NCBI RefSeq assembly: GCF_001411555.2
Contig: NC_049909.1
Coordinates: 21,562,623-21,626,622, forward strand
DNA: 64,000 nucleotides
From: Juglans regia
Taxonomy: Eukaryota; Streptophyta; Magnoliopsida; Fagales; Juglandaceae
Reading direction: 5' to 3'
Within the stretch, counting starts at the first letter, position 1; each line of letters begins with the position of its first letter. The translations under genes were made by a program, and so were the position numbers. The notes beneath the pieces are model-generated. The model ran no database searches. It saw only the letters and a program-made list of their open reading frames with translations, and was not told the DNA's origin. This document shows, in pieces, positions 38,127-50,298 of the stretch.

Positions 38127-39758
38127 TGATGGCTTTCTAAATATTTCTTCCAAGTGCAGAAGCTATCAAAGTAGTACATGGATAAGTTCTATGGTCATTT
38201 CCACAGGGACAATAGTATTCATGCTGAGCAAACATATAATGAAGTGTATTTTGTGTGAGGAACTTGTTGGTGAAAGGGGTATTTATGCAACCAAGAAGAG
38301 AAATAAGAAAAGTATATTTATGTTTTGATTTGAAGTGTATTAATGAAGAGTGGTTTGGATCTTTTCTATATTTTTTTGAATAATTTTCTGAATGCTTGTA
38401 GACTTAAAAAGGAATGGAAATAGAAAGAAATGAGAAAAGAAATTGAATGCTAGAGAAATGAGTGCAAGTAATGTAGAGATTGCAGTAATATCAAAACAAG
38501 TGACACAATATGTCAAACACTTGGGCTACAAGAATGTTTTCTCCTTTTTCAAACTATGATTAAGAGGTCTAACTCTATAACTCAATTGTCAATCTTGTCT
38601 AAGCATTAACAATCGGAAAATGAAGATTTACCACCAGATTTCCAATCTAAAGTATCTATAGAGTGCAAATAAATTTACTATAAATACTTACCATGAAAAA
38701 CCTTGAAAATATTACCAAGTTTCTGTTGTGCCTTACGTCGACAGTAGAACAAGAACAAGAGTTTTTAGTTTTGACTTATCTTAACAAAATCAACTTGCAA
38801 AACTATAAAATGGATTTTTATCATATCATAATCACTCTAATCAGTGGTTTAGTGCAAGAGAATTCATATCTTGTAGCTAAAGTTGTAAACTTAGCCTAAT
38901 ATCATTCTCTCAAGAAAATATAAATTAAAACAAGTAAACTGTTCTGTGCATAACAAAACTGCTGAAAAAATCGAGAATCTCCGTAGCTGATAAAATAAAT
39001 TCCTCTAAAGAAAAAAAAAAGTCTGAAACCGAAAATCCCCTCAAAGAAAAGCAAACTAAGAAACCCTAGAAAAAAATAAGATTGCCGAAAAAAAAAAAAA
39101 AAACCGCACGGAAAAATGCTCTTTTTATACTCTAAGTGCCCCCCCGTTTCAACCTTTGCATTTCAGCCTTCCCGTTTCGCATCTCCAGCTTAGATTCCTG
39201 CGTTGCACGTCTCCTGCCATGTGTTTTGAGTCGCCCTGCTGTGAGGCCACGATCCAGCCTCTGCATTGCATCCAGGTCTGCGTTTCAGACCTCTGCCTGC
39301 GTCTTCAGCCCAACGTTTCATCCCGCGTGCTGCTTCTCTCCAGGTCTTGCTGAATGGAGGCCACGATCCCTGCAGTTTCGCGTGAGTTGGTATGCCCGTC
39401 ATTTCATCTCCAGACCAGGTGAGGCCACCTCTCTCCACTCAATCCCGTGTGTGTGAGTTCTATTGCCTTCTTTTGGATGTTGTCGTGCCAGTTGGATAAT
39501 TCCAAGAATATCTATGTGTTTTAACATCTTTTCCATAATGCCCTGCAACATAAATAAAATATGATAGGAGTAAAATTTTGGGAATAAATTTTGGTGTGGA
39601 CTAACTGCAACACAACTCTTTTCAAGTGCAAAATACTAAAATTTAACATTGAGTCAAGTACTTAAAATTACTACATAATTAAGTGCTTAATTTATTTTTT
39701 TGGTTAAACAATTCATTCACTTTAACAGTTTAATCATGTAATTTTTGACACTTTATCA
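38127..39758. mobile_element. Solo LTR candidate, 1.6 kb, in exon 2 of the TBL pseudogene
   Basis: Comparison with the intact TBL exon 2 places an insertion between CTCACATGCA and TGTTGCATGTTTCAG. The inserted DNA begins TGATGG and ends TTATCA, so it has TG...CA ends with a TGAT/ATCA inverted repeat. The flanking 5 bp are ATGCA (left) and ATACA (right), a 5-bp duplication with one mismatch. No retrotransposon protein is coded in it, and the reading frames seen (for example 39136-39456) are not recognisable. This fits a solo LTR left by recombination. A non-coding element of another class is the alternative. Confidence 0.6.
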
Positions 39759-39975
39759 ATACATGTTGCATGTTTCAGTGCCCCAAACAAACTACACTCT
39801 CGAGAGAAAAGGTGCTCTCTCCACGTTTACTTTGCAGGTGAGTAGTAGGTACTTTTGATGTTGCATGATCGAAGTTGCATAGGTTGAGATAAAAGAAAAA
39901 TGAAATGTCCATTCTCTTCCCCATTTACGCGAAGCTTGAGCTTTAGAATCCCTTGCAAGTGATGATTTCTGAGAC

Positions 39976-40692
39976 TAGGGGTGTAAATTTAAACCGGAAA
40001 ACCGGTCCGGACCGGACCGAACCGGACCGGTTGGTCCGGTTTTGAACCGGTCCGGTCCGGAACCGGTTCCTATTTTATGAAAACCGGCCGGTTCCGGTCC
40101 GGTTCCGGTTCCGTAGTTTTTGGGACCGGACCGGACCGAACCGGACCGGTTGGAAAAAAAAAATATAAAAATTAATTTATATATTATACAAAATATTTAT
40201 ATATATAATATATAATTATATGTTAAATTTTTATATATAATATATATAATTATATATCATATATGAAAAATTTTTATATTATAATTTATAAATAATAACA
40301 TAAAATGTTAATCTTAAATATGAACATTTGTAATTTATTTGATCATATGTTATTAATATAATTATATATAAGATAATGTTGTTATAATTTATAAAATAAA
40401 AGTTTAATCTTAAAGATAAAAATTTAATTGATCATATGCTTTAAGCATAATATATATATTAAATTTTTAATAACATTTTATAATAAGAATTAACACTTTA
40501 TTATATGTTTTTTACATTTAAAAAAAACTGGAAAATCGGACCGGACCGGACCGAAAACCGGTAAAACCGGAAGTACCGGTTTAGGAGGGTAATCGGGGCG
40601 TAATCGGTTTTGAAAAATACAAAACCGGTACATACCGGTTCGGTCCTAGATTTTGTCCAAAACCGGACCGGACCGGACCGGTTACACCCCTA
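39976..40692. mobile_element. hAT-type non-autonomous element (MITE), 717 bp
   Basis: The terminal inverted repeat is TAGGGGTGTAA (left) and TTACACCCCTA (right). A perfect 8-bp duplication TCTGAGAC lies at 39968-39975 and 40693-40700. Both arms are rich in CCGGTCCGGACCGG-like palindromes, and the middle is AT-rich. No transposase is coded. An 8-bp TSD and a T/CAGGGGTG end are hallmarks of hAT elements. Confidence 0.9.
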
Positions 40693-40700
40693 TCTGAGAC

Positions 40701-41250
40701 CCATGGTAAAAGAGATGGTCAAGTGCTGTCTGTGTTGGAGAACTTGGGTATGGTGGGAGCCACGGCTATGTGGAGGAATTGGTATCGTATATGGGTATCA
40801 GAATACCGGTGAAGTTAAATCTATATTCAACAACTCTTTGAGATTTTTATGTTTTTAAAAAAATATAATGATCAATGGATGATGCTATATAACTCAGACA
40901 ATGGCGTTATCGTGTTGAGAACTTTGGAAAATTATCTACAGTTCTTTGGTGGCAAGCATGTTAGCAGTTGTGTTTTGTTTCATTTAGCTAAGGAGAGGTT
41001 TAGATAGTAAGTTGAGATGAGATGAAAATTAAATAAAATATTATTTTTTAATAAAATACCGGTGTGTAGTGTGAGGATAATGAGTAGAATTTTGCCCCTG
41101 TGAGAACAAAAAACAAAAAAAATAATAAAACTTAAACCTCGTAAACTTCAGAAAAAATGGTATCCTTCCTCTTTTAAAGCTAAGCAAAACCTTGGAAGAA
41201 AATCATATGACATACTACAGCCTCATCTTATAAGATCTCTATAAACTCAC
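40701..41250. other. Unassigned stretch between the MITE and the minus-strand RLK pseudogene
   Basis: No gene recognised. Removing the MITE joins a weak reading frame (ETHGKRDGQVLSVLENLGMV, MWRNWYRIW) that I cannot assign. 40990-41060 has a GTTTAGATAGTAAGTTGAGATG stretch like one end of the MITE family at 52347. Kinase exons of the minus-strand gene would be expected here and are absent. Confidence 0.4.
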
Positions 41251-41878
41251 TTGAATTGAGACATCAAATATGCACTTCCCCAAACTACTAGATTTCTGAT
41301 CATCAGAATACATTATTTCAGCAAAGTAGAGCTTTACTTTGTAGCTTCCCTTCCGTGAGCAAAGACCATAGTACTTAAGTGATAAAGGGGAAACTCGGGC
41401 TATTTGGTAGAAGTCTGGTCCACTCACATTGAAGGAAAATGTATTCGTTGCAAGGTAGGAAGCCTCAGACTTACCCATGTAAACCCATGTACTACTATAA
41501 GCCCATTTTTCATAAACAGAACTAAAGTGCGATCCGCCCTCTTTGCTTAAGTCATCTACATATTCATTCCCCTCAAAGCTCATCTCTTGCCCTCCACAAT
41601 TAATAAACAAGGAATGATCTGCGGATATAGAAGTAATCGTGTCATACAATATTTACTCGTAAGCTACTGCAGTTCATGAAAGCACAATCATATATGCATC
41701 AATGCTTACAACTTGCTTCCAGAACAGAGGAGGTCCTACTGCAAACACCAACGACTCCTAGAAGCTGAGAATTCAGGTTTAGTCAAATAAATTTGGTCAT
41801 AATGCAATTCAAACAAGCAAGATGAATGACTGGAAATCAAGTTCCTGTATGATTATTAAACCAAGTTAGAACAATGCA

Positions 41879-44800
41879 AATTGAGAGAGAAACTAAATCT
41901 TTATTTCTCTGTAAAAAATGACAAACTGTCCAACTTGCCTTTACAAGGGTTCATATACATTTTAAATAGAAACTTTACAAGCTCTATTCTAGGAAACTAG
42001 CTACTGTTAGACTATACAAAATTAATTTCAAAAATATGATGACTGTTACAAGCATGATTTTAGGCTAGTTGGCTGATGTTTGATTTTTGGCTTGATTTGT
42101 GGAATCTTCCTTTATACGCCCCCGCAAGATGGGGCTGCCATCGGCAAGACCAATCTTGTTTCTCAATTGTTCCGTACGTTGCCTTGATAGTGATTTTGTG
42201 AGAAGATTTGCAAGCTGGTCCTAAGTATTAACATGATGAACTTGGAGTGTTCCTTTCTGAACTATATCATGCACAAAGTGTAGATCAATTTGAATATGCT
42301 TCATGTGAGTGTTGGACTGGATTTAGACTCAGCTGTGTGGCACCCAAGTTATCACAAAGCAGCTTGGGTGTAGTGGATAGAGGGTGGCCGAGTTCTTTAA
42401 GCAATTGAAGTAGCCAAATGGTTTCAGAGGTTACATTTGCAAAGGCTCTATACTCAGTCTCGGTGGATGATCTAGCAACTGCTCTTTGTTTTTTAGAGCT
42501 CCAAGAAATAGGATTTGTGCCAAGAAAACTTATGTAAGCGGAAATTGAAGTTCTATCATCAAAGTTCCCTGCCCAATCCGCATCAGTGTAGGTTGTAAGA
42601 GTCGAGGGGCTGTTTTTTCTGATGTGAATTCCATAAAAAAATTGTGTATTTCAAGTAACGAAGGAGCCTCTTTGCAACTGTCCAGTGAGTTGTAGTTGGT
42701 TTATGCATGAACTGAGAGAGTTTATTTACTACAAAAGAGATGTCTGGCCTTATAAGGGAGAGATATTGGAGAGCACCTATAACACTCCTGAATTCGGTGC
42801 TATCAACTGAACTGGTTCCATCAATGAGCTTGAGGGCTGTTGTGGTTGACAATGGGATGGACATCTTTGGCACCAAACATGTTACTTTTGGACAGAATAT
42901 CTCTAATGTACTTGTGCTAAGACAAGAAGAAATGGAGTTGTCCAATGTCTTTTAAAGAGAAGCAGTTTCCAAGTTTTGCAATTATGGAATCAACAAAGTG
43001 AGTATCATTTTCAGTTATGACTAAGTCATTCACATATACCAACAGAAAACATGTAACAGAGCTGGTTTTGTATATAAATAATGAAGAATCTGCTTTAGAA
43101 TTCACAAACCCAAACTCTATAATGTTGTTCTTGAGAGCCGAGTACCAGGCTCTTGGTGCTTGTTTTAGGCTGTAAATGGCATGTAATTTGCAAATGCGGT
43201 TAGGCTTAAACATGTCCTTGAAGCCCGGAGGTTGAACCATGTAAACATTTTCAGTCAACATTTCATGTAAGAATGCATTGTTGACGTCAAGTTGTCTTAA
43301 AATCCACCCCTGCATAATAGCAATAGACAAACAGATCTTATGGTTGCTGGCTTCACAACTGGGCTAAATGTCTCATTGTAATCTAAGCCAAGGCGTTGAT
43401 TGTACCCTTTGGCAACAAGCCTTGCTTTGAAACGTTCAACAGACCTATCAACTTTTCTCTTGACTCGAAAAATCCATTTACAGCCCACTGGTTTGCAGTG
43501 TGTAGGAGAGGGAACTAATTCCCAGGTACCATGACTCATCAAGGCCGTGAGTTCTTCAAACTTAGCATGTCTCCATTTTGGATCACAAAGTGCGTGACTG
43601 ACACAAGTTGGTTCAATAGTGGGTTGAATGGGATGGCTGTTTGGTGATTGAGTTGAACTGACCGAGTGGTCATGGTGTGGGTTTGGGTTGTTGGAGGCAT
43701 GTTATTGACCACAGACTCAGTGAGAGTTTCACAAGGATTTGGTGAACCTGTGTGTTGTGATTGCATGAAATGAGTAGACTCACTCATGTGTGACTCGTGT
43801 GGTGCGACTGAAGAACAAGATCTCAAATTAGGAAAATTGGGAGAAGAGAAATTAGGGCTATTACCTGAAGGTGCAGAGGAAGATGATGGGCTCGCGGTCT
43901 GCACTGGCGGTGGTCGCAGCAGGGGCAACGTTGAGATGGGCAGCATAGCGGTTGAAGATTCGGTGCAGATGGCTTGGGTCTTGAGAGGGCTGCTGGTTTC
44001 GTCGAAGATGACATGCCGAGAGAGATAGAGGTGTTTTGTGTTGAGATCAAGGCATTTGAAAATTTGGGTTTGGGAGTAGCCCACGAACAGACACAGAAGG
44101 GATTTGGGCTAGAGTTTATTTGAGTTATAGGGCCAGGTGAGGGGAAAATAAAGACACCCAAATTTTCTTAACTTGAGATAATTTGGACGTTGTTGAAATA
44201 AGGCTTCAAATGGTGATTTATTATTTGACAATGGTGTTGGTTGTCGGTTAATGAGATAAACAGCTGTTTGAAAAGCATGGGGCCAATAGGACAAGGGTAG
44301 AGATGCATCTTGTAATAAGGTTAAACATGTTTCAACAAGATGACGATGAAGACGTTCGGATACCCCATTTTGTTGTGGAGTATGAGGAGCAGTGGTATAG
44401 TGGCTAATTCCATGAATTGAAAAATATTTTTTGAGTGCCATAAATTCACCACCATTATCGGAATAAAGACATTTGATTTTTCTTTGAAAACAGTTTTCCA
44501 CAAGATGTTTAAATTGTGAAAAAATTGTGCTTACTCCGGATTTGTTTGTTAAAGGGTAGAACCACATATATTTGGTAAAATGGTCGACCAAAATCAAATA
44601 ATATTTGGAACCATCAACACCAATTGTATGCGCAGGATCCCAAACATCAGTGTATAAGAGATCAAGCGATGTATTAAACTAGTGGAACCAAAAGGTTGTT
44701 GGTAGGCTTTATTCATTGAACAAGAAGTACAAATGTGAGACACTTGGTCTTTTTTTTTTTTAATTGAAAGAGAAAAAGATTTGATAAGATAATGGACAAT

Positions 44801-46500
44801 TTTTTGAGATGGATGTCCAAGCCGCTTGTGCCACCCATCAATCGAGGTCTGCTCATGCACATTTGCAGCCATTTTTTAGGGAGAGTCCACCAGTGAGCCC
44901 TGGAGTGTGTAAACACCGTCTTCACATGCACCTTTGAGTAGAATCGCCCCCGTGGTCTATTCCTTAACAAGAAAATAAGTGGGGTGAAATTTAAGAAAAA
45001 AATTATTTTGAATGGTGAACATAAATTAAATTTTTACAAATATTTGGAACACAAAGTGTATCATTTAAATGAAAGGTACGGGATGGTGATTAAAAAACCA
45101 AAGAACCAATGTGTGAGACACGCAAACCTGAATCATCACCAATTACAACTTCATTCGTCCCATCATATTCTGAATGCACTGAAAGATTAGTCAAATCACC
45201 TGTAATATTATATGAAGCGGCTGAATCAATGAGCCACTTAGTATCCTGTTTTGGAGAGATGGAAGCACAGTTTGCAGTAGCTTTGGAAAAAATCACTCAC
45301 GGACACTGCTTTGCAATGTGACCCAATTGGTCACAAATTTGACATTTGGGTTGGAAACGTCGTTGACCATTGGACTTGCCCGAGTTGTTAGGCTTCTTGT
45401 TATCACGAGGCCCATTGTTTGGGCGTGAATGGCTCGAAGACCCCTTAAAGAGTTGGGACTTATTTGAACTCCGAAAGGAGTTGCCATTGTTTCCAGAGGA
45501 GGAAGACGAACCTGGACGTCGGTTCGTGTAGTTGGCCGTGGCTAGCAGCTGCTGGGTGGAAACTTCGAGACGACATAGATAGGCCTCATGGCTCACGAGA
45601 AGATCATGAAGTTCCTCAAAGGTGAGCGATTTTTCCCAAGCCCTAATCGGTGCAGCGATCTCCCGATAGTCTGAACCGAGGCCATTGAGGATGTATAAAG
45701 TGAGATCATCATCTGAAATGGGATGATCAATGAGAGCTATTTCATCGGCAAGGGACTTCACGACGTGCAGGAATTCCTGGATGGTTTGATTCCCCTGCTT
45801 GAATAATGTGATTTCCTCTTTGAGTTGCATTGCCCTGGTTCGGGATTTGCTAGCATAGAGGATGTGTAATTTCTGCCATGCTTCCTTAGAAGTATTGGCA
45901 ACCGAAATGAGGGGGTAATGGCTGGTGCAGTGGAGGCGAGGATAGCACTTAGAATGAGTTTATCCTACCTTACCCAGTGGATTTTTTGAAGGGAGGATGT
46001 GGGAGTGTCGGTTTGAGGGGGGCAAGACTTATCTCCAGTGACATAGTCGAGAAGATTGTACCCAATTAAAAGAGCTTCAAAGTGGGCACGCCACTGTGGG
46101 AAGGTTGAGGGAGTAAGTTTGTCATTGATTTGTACTGAAATGTTGAATGCAATCAAGGGAATATCTGTGGGGGAGGAAGGGTTTTGAGTGGGATTAGAGG
46201 ATATGGGGATCGAATTATCATGAGAGGATGGCTCTCCTGATACCATGATGAGAATTGAGAGAGAAACTAAATCTTTATTTCTCTATAAAAAATGACAAAC
46301 TGTCCAACTTGCCTTTACAAGGGTTTGTATATATTTTAAATAGAAGCTTTACAAGCTCTATTCTAGGAAACTAGTGACTGTTATGACTATACAAAAATAA
46401 CATAATTAATTTCAAAGATATGATGACTGTTACAAGCATGATTTTAGGCTAGCTGGCTGATGTTTGATTCTTGGCTTGATTTGTAGAATCTTCCTTTATA
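41879..46500 (-). mobile_element. Ty1-copia LTR retrotransposon, degenerate, in an intron of the RLK pseudogene
   Basis: LTRs of about 240-250 bp lie at about 41879-42116 and 46253-46500 and share most bases. On the minus strand the 5' LTR is followed by the primer site TGGTATCAGGAG (initiator Met tRNA type). The 3' LTR is preceded by the purine run CTTGCGGGGGCG. The gag-pol order of protease, integrase, RT and RNase H marks it as copia. Many small frameshifts and stops make it inactive. No clear 5-bp target duplication was found, so the ends may be eroded. Confidence 0.88.
42583..46246 (-). pseudogene. Copia gag-pol polyprotein, broken
   Basis: In order on the minus strand. Gag (46246-45297) has a UBN2-like region and a CCHC zinc knuckle (CQICDQLGHIAKQCP). 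Protease has WLIDSAASYNITGD (DSAAS in place of the usual DSGA). Integrase has HKRLGHPS, the CTSC zinc pair, VDHFTKYMWFYPL, LYSDNGGEF and HTPQQNGVSERLHRH (44872-44109). A variable linker follows, then reverse transcriptase ([29 protein letters not shown]). The RT active site reads YVND instead of YVDD (about 43040). The RNase H start ([15 protein letters not shown]) ends near 42583. Frames change repeatedly. Confidence 0.88.
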
Positions 46501-47659
46501 AGAGGAATGAATATGTCAGACATGTGTATGCTTCTTGGTCAGTCATGTCTTCTGTCTTTGACAGGACAATGTATGATTAGTGAATTAAAGAAACTTACAT
46601 AGGCGACCCTGAAAAATTGTTGTAAGATATATCCCTGCAATACAAAGAAACATATCGTCATTGTGTATAGACAGATTTACAACCAAATAAAATGAAAATT
46701 CGCAGCTTAAAGGAGACTTACAACTTATTTGGGTTGTTCAATATCCCAGTTGGGACTTCCCCATTCAATGAGTTGTTGGCTAGAAACCTACATCCATAAA
46801 ATATATGTCTCTCGTTTCTTGCCAAGAGAGCAGTCTCAGAGAAGTATAAACATGGAGACAATCTGAGAAACATTATAAAGACAACATTTGAAAGATTGAC
46901 CAAAAATTTACTTTATGTGCTTTATCAGCTTACATGTAATCTAGATCCAAGTTCCCAAGTTGCTCTGGAATTGGACCACTTAAACGATTGAAGCTCAGGT
47001 CTCTACAAGACAAGAAAATTTCATATGAGCATACATTGTAGTTGATGTTACAATTTTGGACAGAAAAACCTGACAGGAAAAAAAATGGACGTGTTGTGTG
47101 ACTTATATGCGATAGTCTCTGTTCAAAAGTAAGTGCATAAATAACATACTGCAGGAAATTAAACTGGATTTCAGCCTGGACATAGAAAAAGAACTTCATA
47201 AGTAAAAACATCTCGAGAAGTAGGGTCATTTTAAGCAACTTACAATTCTTTCAAAGCTTTCAACTCTCCAATATAATCTGGGATTGGACCAGTGATTAAG
47301 CAATTTCTAAGCCACCTGAGGGCACAGCACAAGAGTAAGAGCATAAAAAATAAACCAAAAAGTTGGTCACAATAGGATAATCGTTGCAGAAAACAAAGTA
47401 AATATATAGAACTTACAAATATTTCAATTTTTGCAAATTTTTCAAATCAGGGAATCCAATACTTGATCCTTGCAAATCAGATATCCTCCTGAAAAACATG
47501 ACAGATTAGTAAAAATAATTGTACCATCTTCTACATTTCCCAATTCTAATCAATTTCCAGTAAAGGAACATGTACTCACAGTTGAGTTAAGTTTGTCAAA
47601 CGGGATATGTTAGAAAGGATGGGGCCCTCCATGGACGTGCCTTGCATATCACTACAAAC

Positions 47660-48376
47660 AGAGTACTTGCAAGTAACTAACAAGGAGAAAAGGAGTAAGC
47701 AGTGGCAGATTGTGAAATGGCAGAAACCAAAGGAGGGTTGGTTCAAGTTAAATGTAGATGGGAGTAGTAGAGGTAATCCAGGTAATGTCGGGGTCAGAGG
47801 TCTCATAAGGGATCACTTAGGAAATCTGGTATATGCCTTTTTTGATTTTATTGGCCACGGCTTCAGTAATGTGGCAGAGTTCATGGCTCTGTTTCATGGG
47901 GTGAGACATCTTCGTCGGCTAGGTTTGTTACAGGTGGAGATAGAATTGGATTCTAGCACGGTGGTGAACTGGCTCAAAAGAACTACTTGCCCTGTCTAGT
48001 ACCTTGAAGATTACTGGGATGAACTGCTTCTTATGCTACGGGACATGACATTCTCCATTCGTCATGTGCATAGAGAAGGAAATGCGCCTGCAGATTTCCT
48101 TGCAAGATTGGGTTCAGAGGAGGTCTATGCTTCTTGGCAGTTGACTGATAATATTCCTGGTAGTCTTTGGGGATTGGTATGAAGTGATAAGATGGGTATT
48201 CCGTATATTAGGAAGGAAGTGTAGTTTGGTAATTGATTTGTTGTCTTGGAGGAAGGATTTATTTTGTTCTGTTTTCTGTTCTTGAGGTGATTAGTTTTAA
48301 GTCTTTTGTAATAAGGTTTGCCCTCCACCTTAAGTGAGGAGGAATAAAAGCAGTTTAGTTTACGAAAAAAAAAAAA
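47660..48376 (+). mobile_element. 5'-truncated LINE with RNase H domain and poly(A), in an LRR exon
   Basis: Encodes a plant RNase H domain (WFKLNVDGSSRGNPGNVG, LIRDHLGNLVYAF, EFMALFHGVRHL, IELDSSTVVNWL; after one stop, IRHVHREGNAPADFLARLGS) and ends in A(12) at about 48365-48376. It breaks the minus-strand LRR exon SLLGNQLSGTIPKEIG. The next three LRR exons are missing on its other side, so the insertion went with, or was followed by, a deletion. The left end is uncertain. AGTACT near both ends is too weak to call a target duplication. Confidence 0.75.
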
Positions 48377-49897
48377 GAAAGTGAAGTACTGTCACCAATT
48401 TCCTTTGGAATTGTACCACTTAGCTGGTTTCCCAGAAGAGACCTGCAGAGTACCAATTACCTTTACAAACTGACCAACCCATTGACCCTTGGCCAACACC
48501 TGCATGGAAAATAAAATATATGCTTTCGTAGATACAACATGCAAATAAATACTCACAGATTGACAAGAGGGAGCTGATCGGCAAAACTCGGAGGAATTGA
48601 TCCATTGATATAATTGCGAGTGAGATCACTGTTTAATGGAAGAAACTTCACTACTTAGTACTCTTTCTCAACTTCGAATCATTGGAAAAAAAAAAAAAGG
48701 ATCCCAATATTCCATGAAATTTTGTCAAAATCTAATGAAATATTAACGGACTTCATATATTCTAGAATAAAAAAAAAAGTGGTCTTCACTGATAATGCAA
48801 TTTTAATGGACCTGTTTACTAAGCTGGTTTTCGAATATCCCGTAGAAATGCAATTTTTCTATTGTCATGGCCCTCATCGTTAGCTTGCCTGGTATATATA
48901 TCGCATCCCCGTTTACCGTATTTATAACCATCTATCTCTTTTACAATAAATAATGCTATTGTCTTTTAAAAGTTCTAAGAAAAACCAATTCAGATCCTAT
49001 GTCAAATTTCATAGTCTCCGGAACGCAATGGGCTATCCTCGAATGCACCGAGAACCCATGATCATAAGTCTCCATGATCAAAAACTCTCAAATGGCAAAA
49101 TAGCAAATTACTCGTGACGCAATGAGAGCTTAGTTGAACAAGAATTAAGTGTTTGGTTTTTAAAAAAAAAATCAATGTATAAATGACATGACTCGATATA
49201 TATGAGATGTCAGATCTAGCACTGTATATTAAAAGAGTTTTAAAATCTAACGTATTATATCAATTCAGATTTATTTTTATAAGATTTATTTGTAAAAAAC
49301 AATTTTTCACTTGAACTCTCTAATGCAGAAAATTAAAGTGGGCATGTTTTTCTTACAGTTGTATCAGATTAGCAAGATTTCTGAGTTCAGCCGGTAGGAC
49401 TCCGCTAAAAGCAAGATCCTTCAGCTGACTGTCACACAAAAAGAAAAAGAAAAAATCCATAAAATAACTGAAATAAAAATATATCAAAGTTCTAGTACTA
49501 TTTAGGAGAGGAAAACATCATTATGTGGTCATACATATTTTTGCATACTTATATAAATATATATATATAGCTCATGTATACCACAACTATTAATATATAT
49601 TATTGCTGAAAAGATAGCTAGACAGATATAAAATCCATGAAAAAAGTGCTGATATCAACAAACATTTAGGTTCATGTTTATTAATTAAGAAAAATGTGGC
49701 TAGGGATAGCAAAAGGAAGGCTCATACATGCTCGTGATTCCGCAAACAGTGCCATTTCGAGAGTGCAGTCGCACGTGACATTGCTTAGAGTTTCGATACC
49801 GTCCATAATTTGTTGATACTTGTATCATGACAAAAAGTTTCGTCGATCCTCCAATTTAAGTTCTGTAATTTTGTGGATATTGCTTCGAGAGCTTTCA

Positions 49898-50298
49898 CTG
49901 TTGATCAACAAAATAAATTGGTAAGCCGAATGTATATATGTATGTTAAATAAAATCTACGAATCATCCTGGTCAAAAGGAAATGAATAGCAAAAATTGAG
50001 AGAGAAAGAGGTAAGCTCACGTAATCTAAGTTTATATTTTAAAAAGATTAATCAATAGTATAATTAAAATTTTGGTGGAATTATTATAAAAATTAAGAAC
50101 ATATATCTCTCTCCTAAATAATGTGGTATTCTATATATTATTTATATTAATCAGAAAATATAATAAATAAAACACCGTTACACCAGTCTTATACAGTGGA
50201 AAAAGGCTCATAAAAAAGAAAAAAAAGTTTAAATTAATTTTTTAAAAAATCTAGATAATCATGATTCAATCTTTTTATGAGTGATAAGATCATTTAGT
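49898..50298. other. Upstream intron region of the minus-strand RLK pseudogene
   Basis: Matches 59851-60238 in the third copy of this region, apart from small indels. It should be intron 1 of the minus-strand gene, but no signal-peptide exon could be found further upstream in either copy. Confidence 0.45.

Larger units (their letters stand above)
24841..39838 (+). pseudogene. TBL pseudogene, split by a CACTA element and a solo-LTR candidate
   Basis: Exon 1 (24841-25153) and exon 2 (about 38030-38126 plus 39759-39838) match those of the intact TBL gene at 1281-3578; exons 3-5 are absent. Defects are several. An 85-bp tandem duplication of the signal-peptide stretch (24847-24931 and 24932 on) shifts the frame. 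The CDFFRGRWV part is missing. A one-base loss after FDC shifts the frame again. A 12.7-kb CACTA element lies in intron 1 and a 1.6-kb LTR-like insertion in exon 2, just after the GDSLSLNQW motif. Similarity to the intact copy fades soon after the exon 2 donor (about 39880). No functional protein is possible. Confidence 0.9.
41251..49897 (-). pseudogene. LRR-malectin receptor-like kinase pseudogene (second type), kinase half missing
   Basis: Minus-strand exons found: 49728-49897 (exon 2), 49357-49428, 48557-48628, about 48379-48450 (broken by a LINE), 47580-47651, 47417-47488, 47244-47315, 46934-47002, 46722-46787, 46599-46634, 41710-41764 and the first malectin exon 41251-41618 (LFINCGGQEMSFEG to CIFDVSIQ). 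LRR examples are LTRNYINGSIPPSFAD and LSFNRLSGPIPEQLGN. Order and 72-nt exon sizes match the plus-strand gene at 11968, but sequence and exon 2 (TCDCTLENG type) differ, so it is a separate subtype. Breaks: exon 2 lacks 4 bases relative to 59676-59850 and shifts frame; three LRR exons are missing at the LINE; a copia element sits between the LRR and malectin parts; second malectin exon, TM and kinase are absent. No signal-peptide exon was found. Confidence 0.85.

Noticed and set aside
39136..39456. 106-aa reading frame in a GC-rich patch
   Set aside because: Lies within the solo-LTR candidate, has no recognised domain, and overlaps other chance frames on both strands.
46220..46260. tRNA-like match TGGTATCAGG on the minus strand
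   Set aside because: It is the primer-binding site of the copia element, not a tRNA gene.
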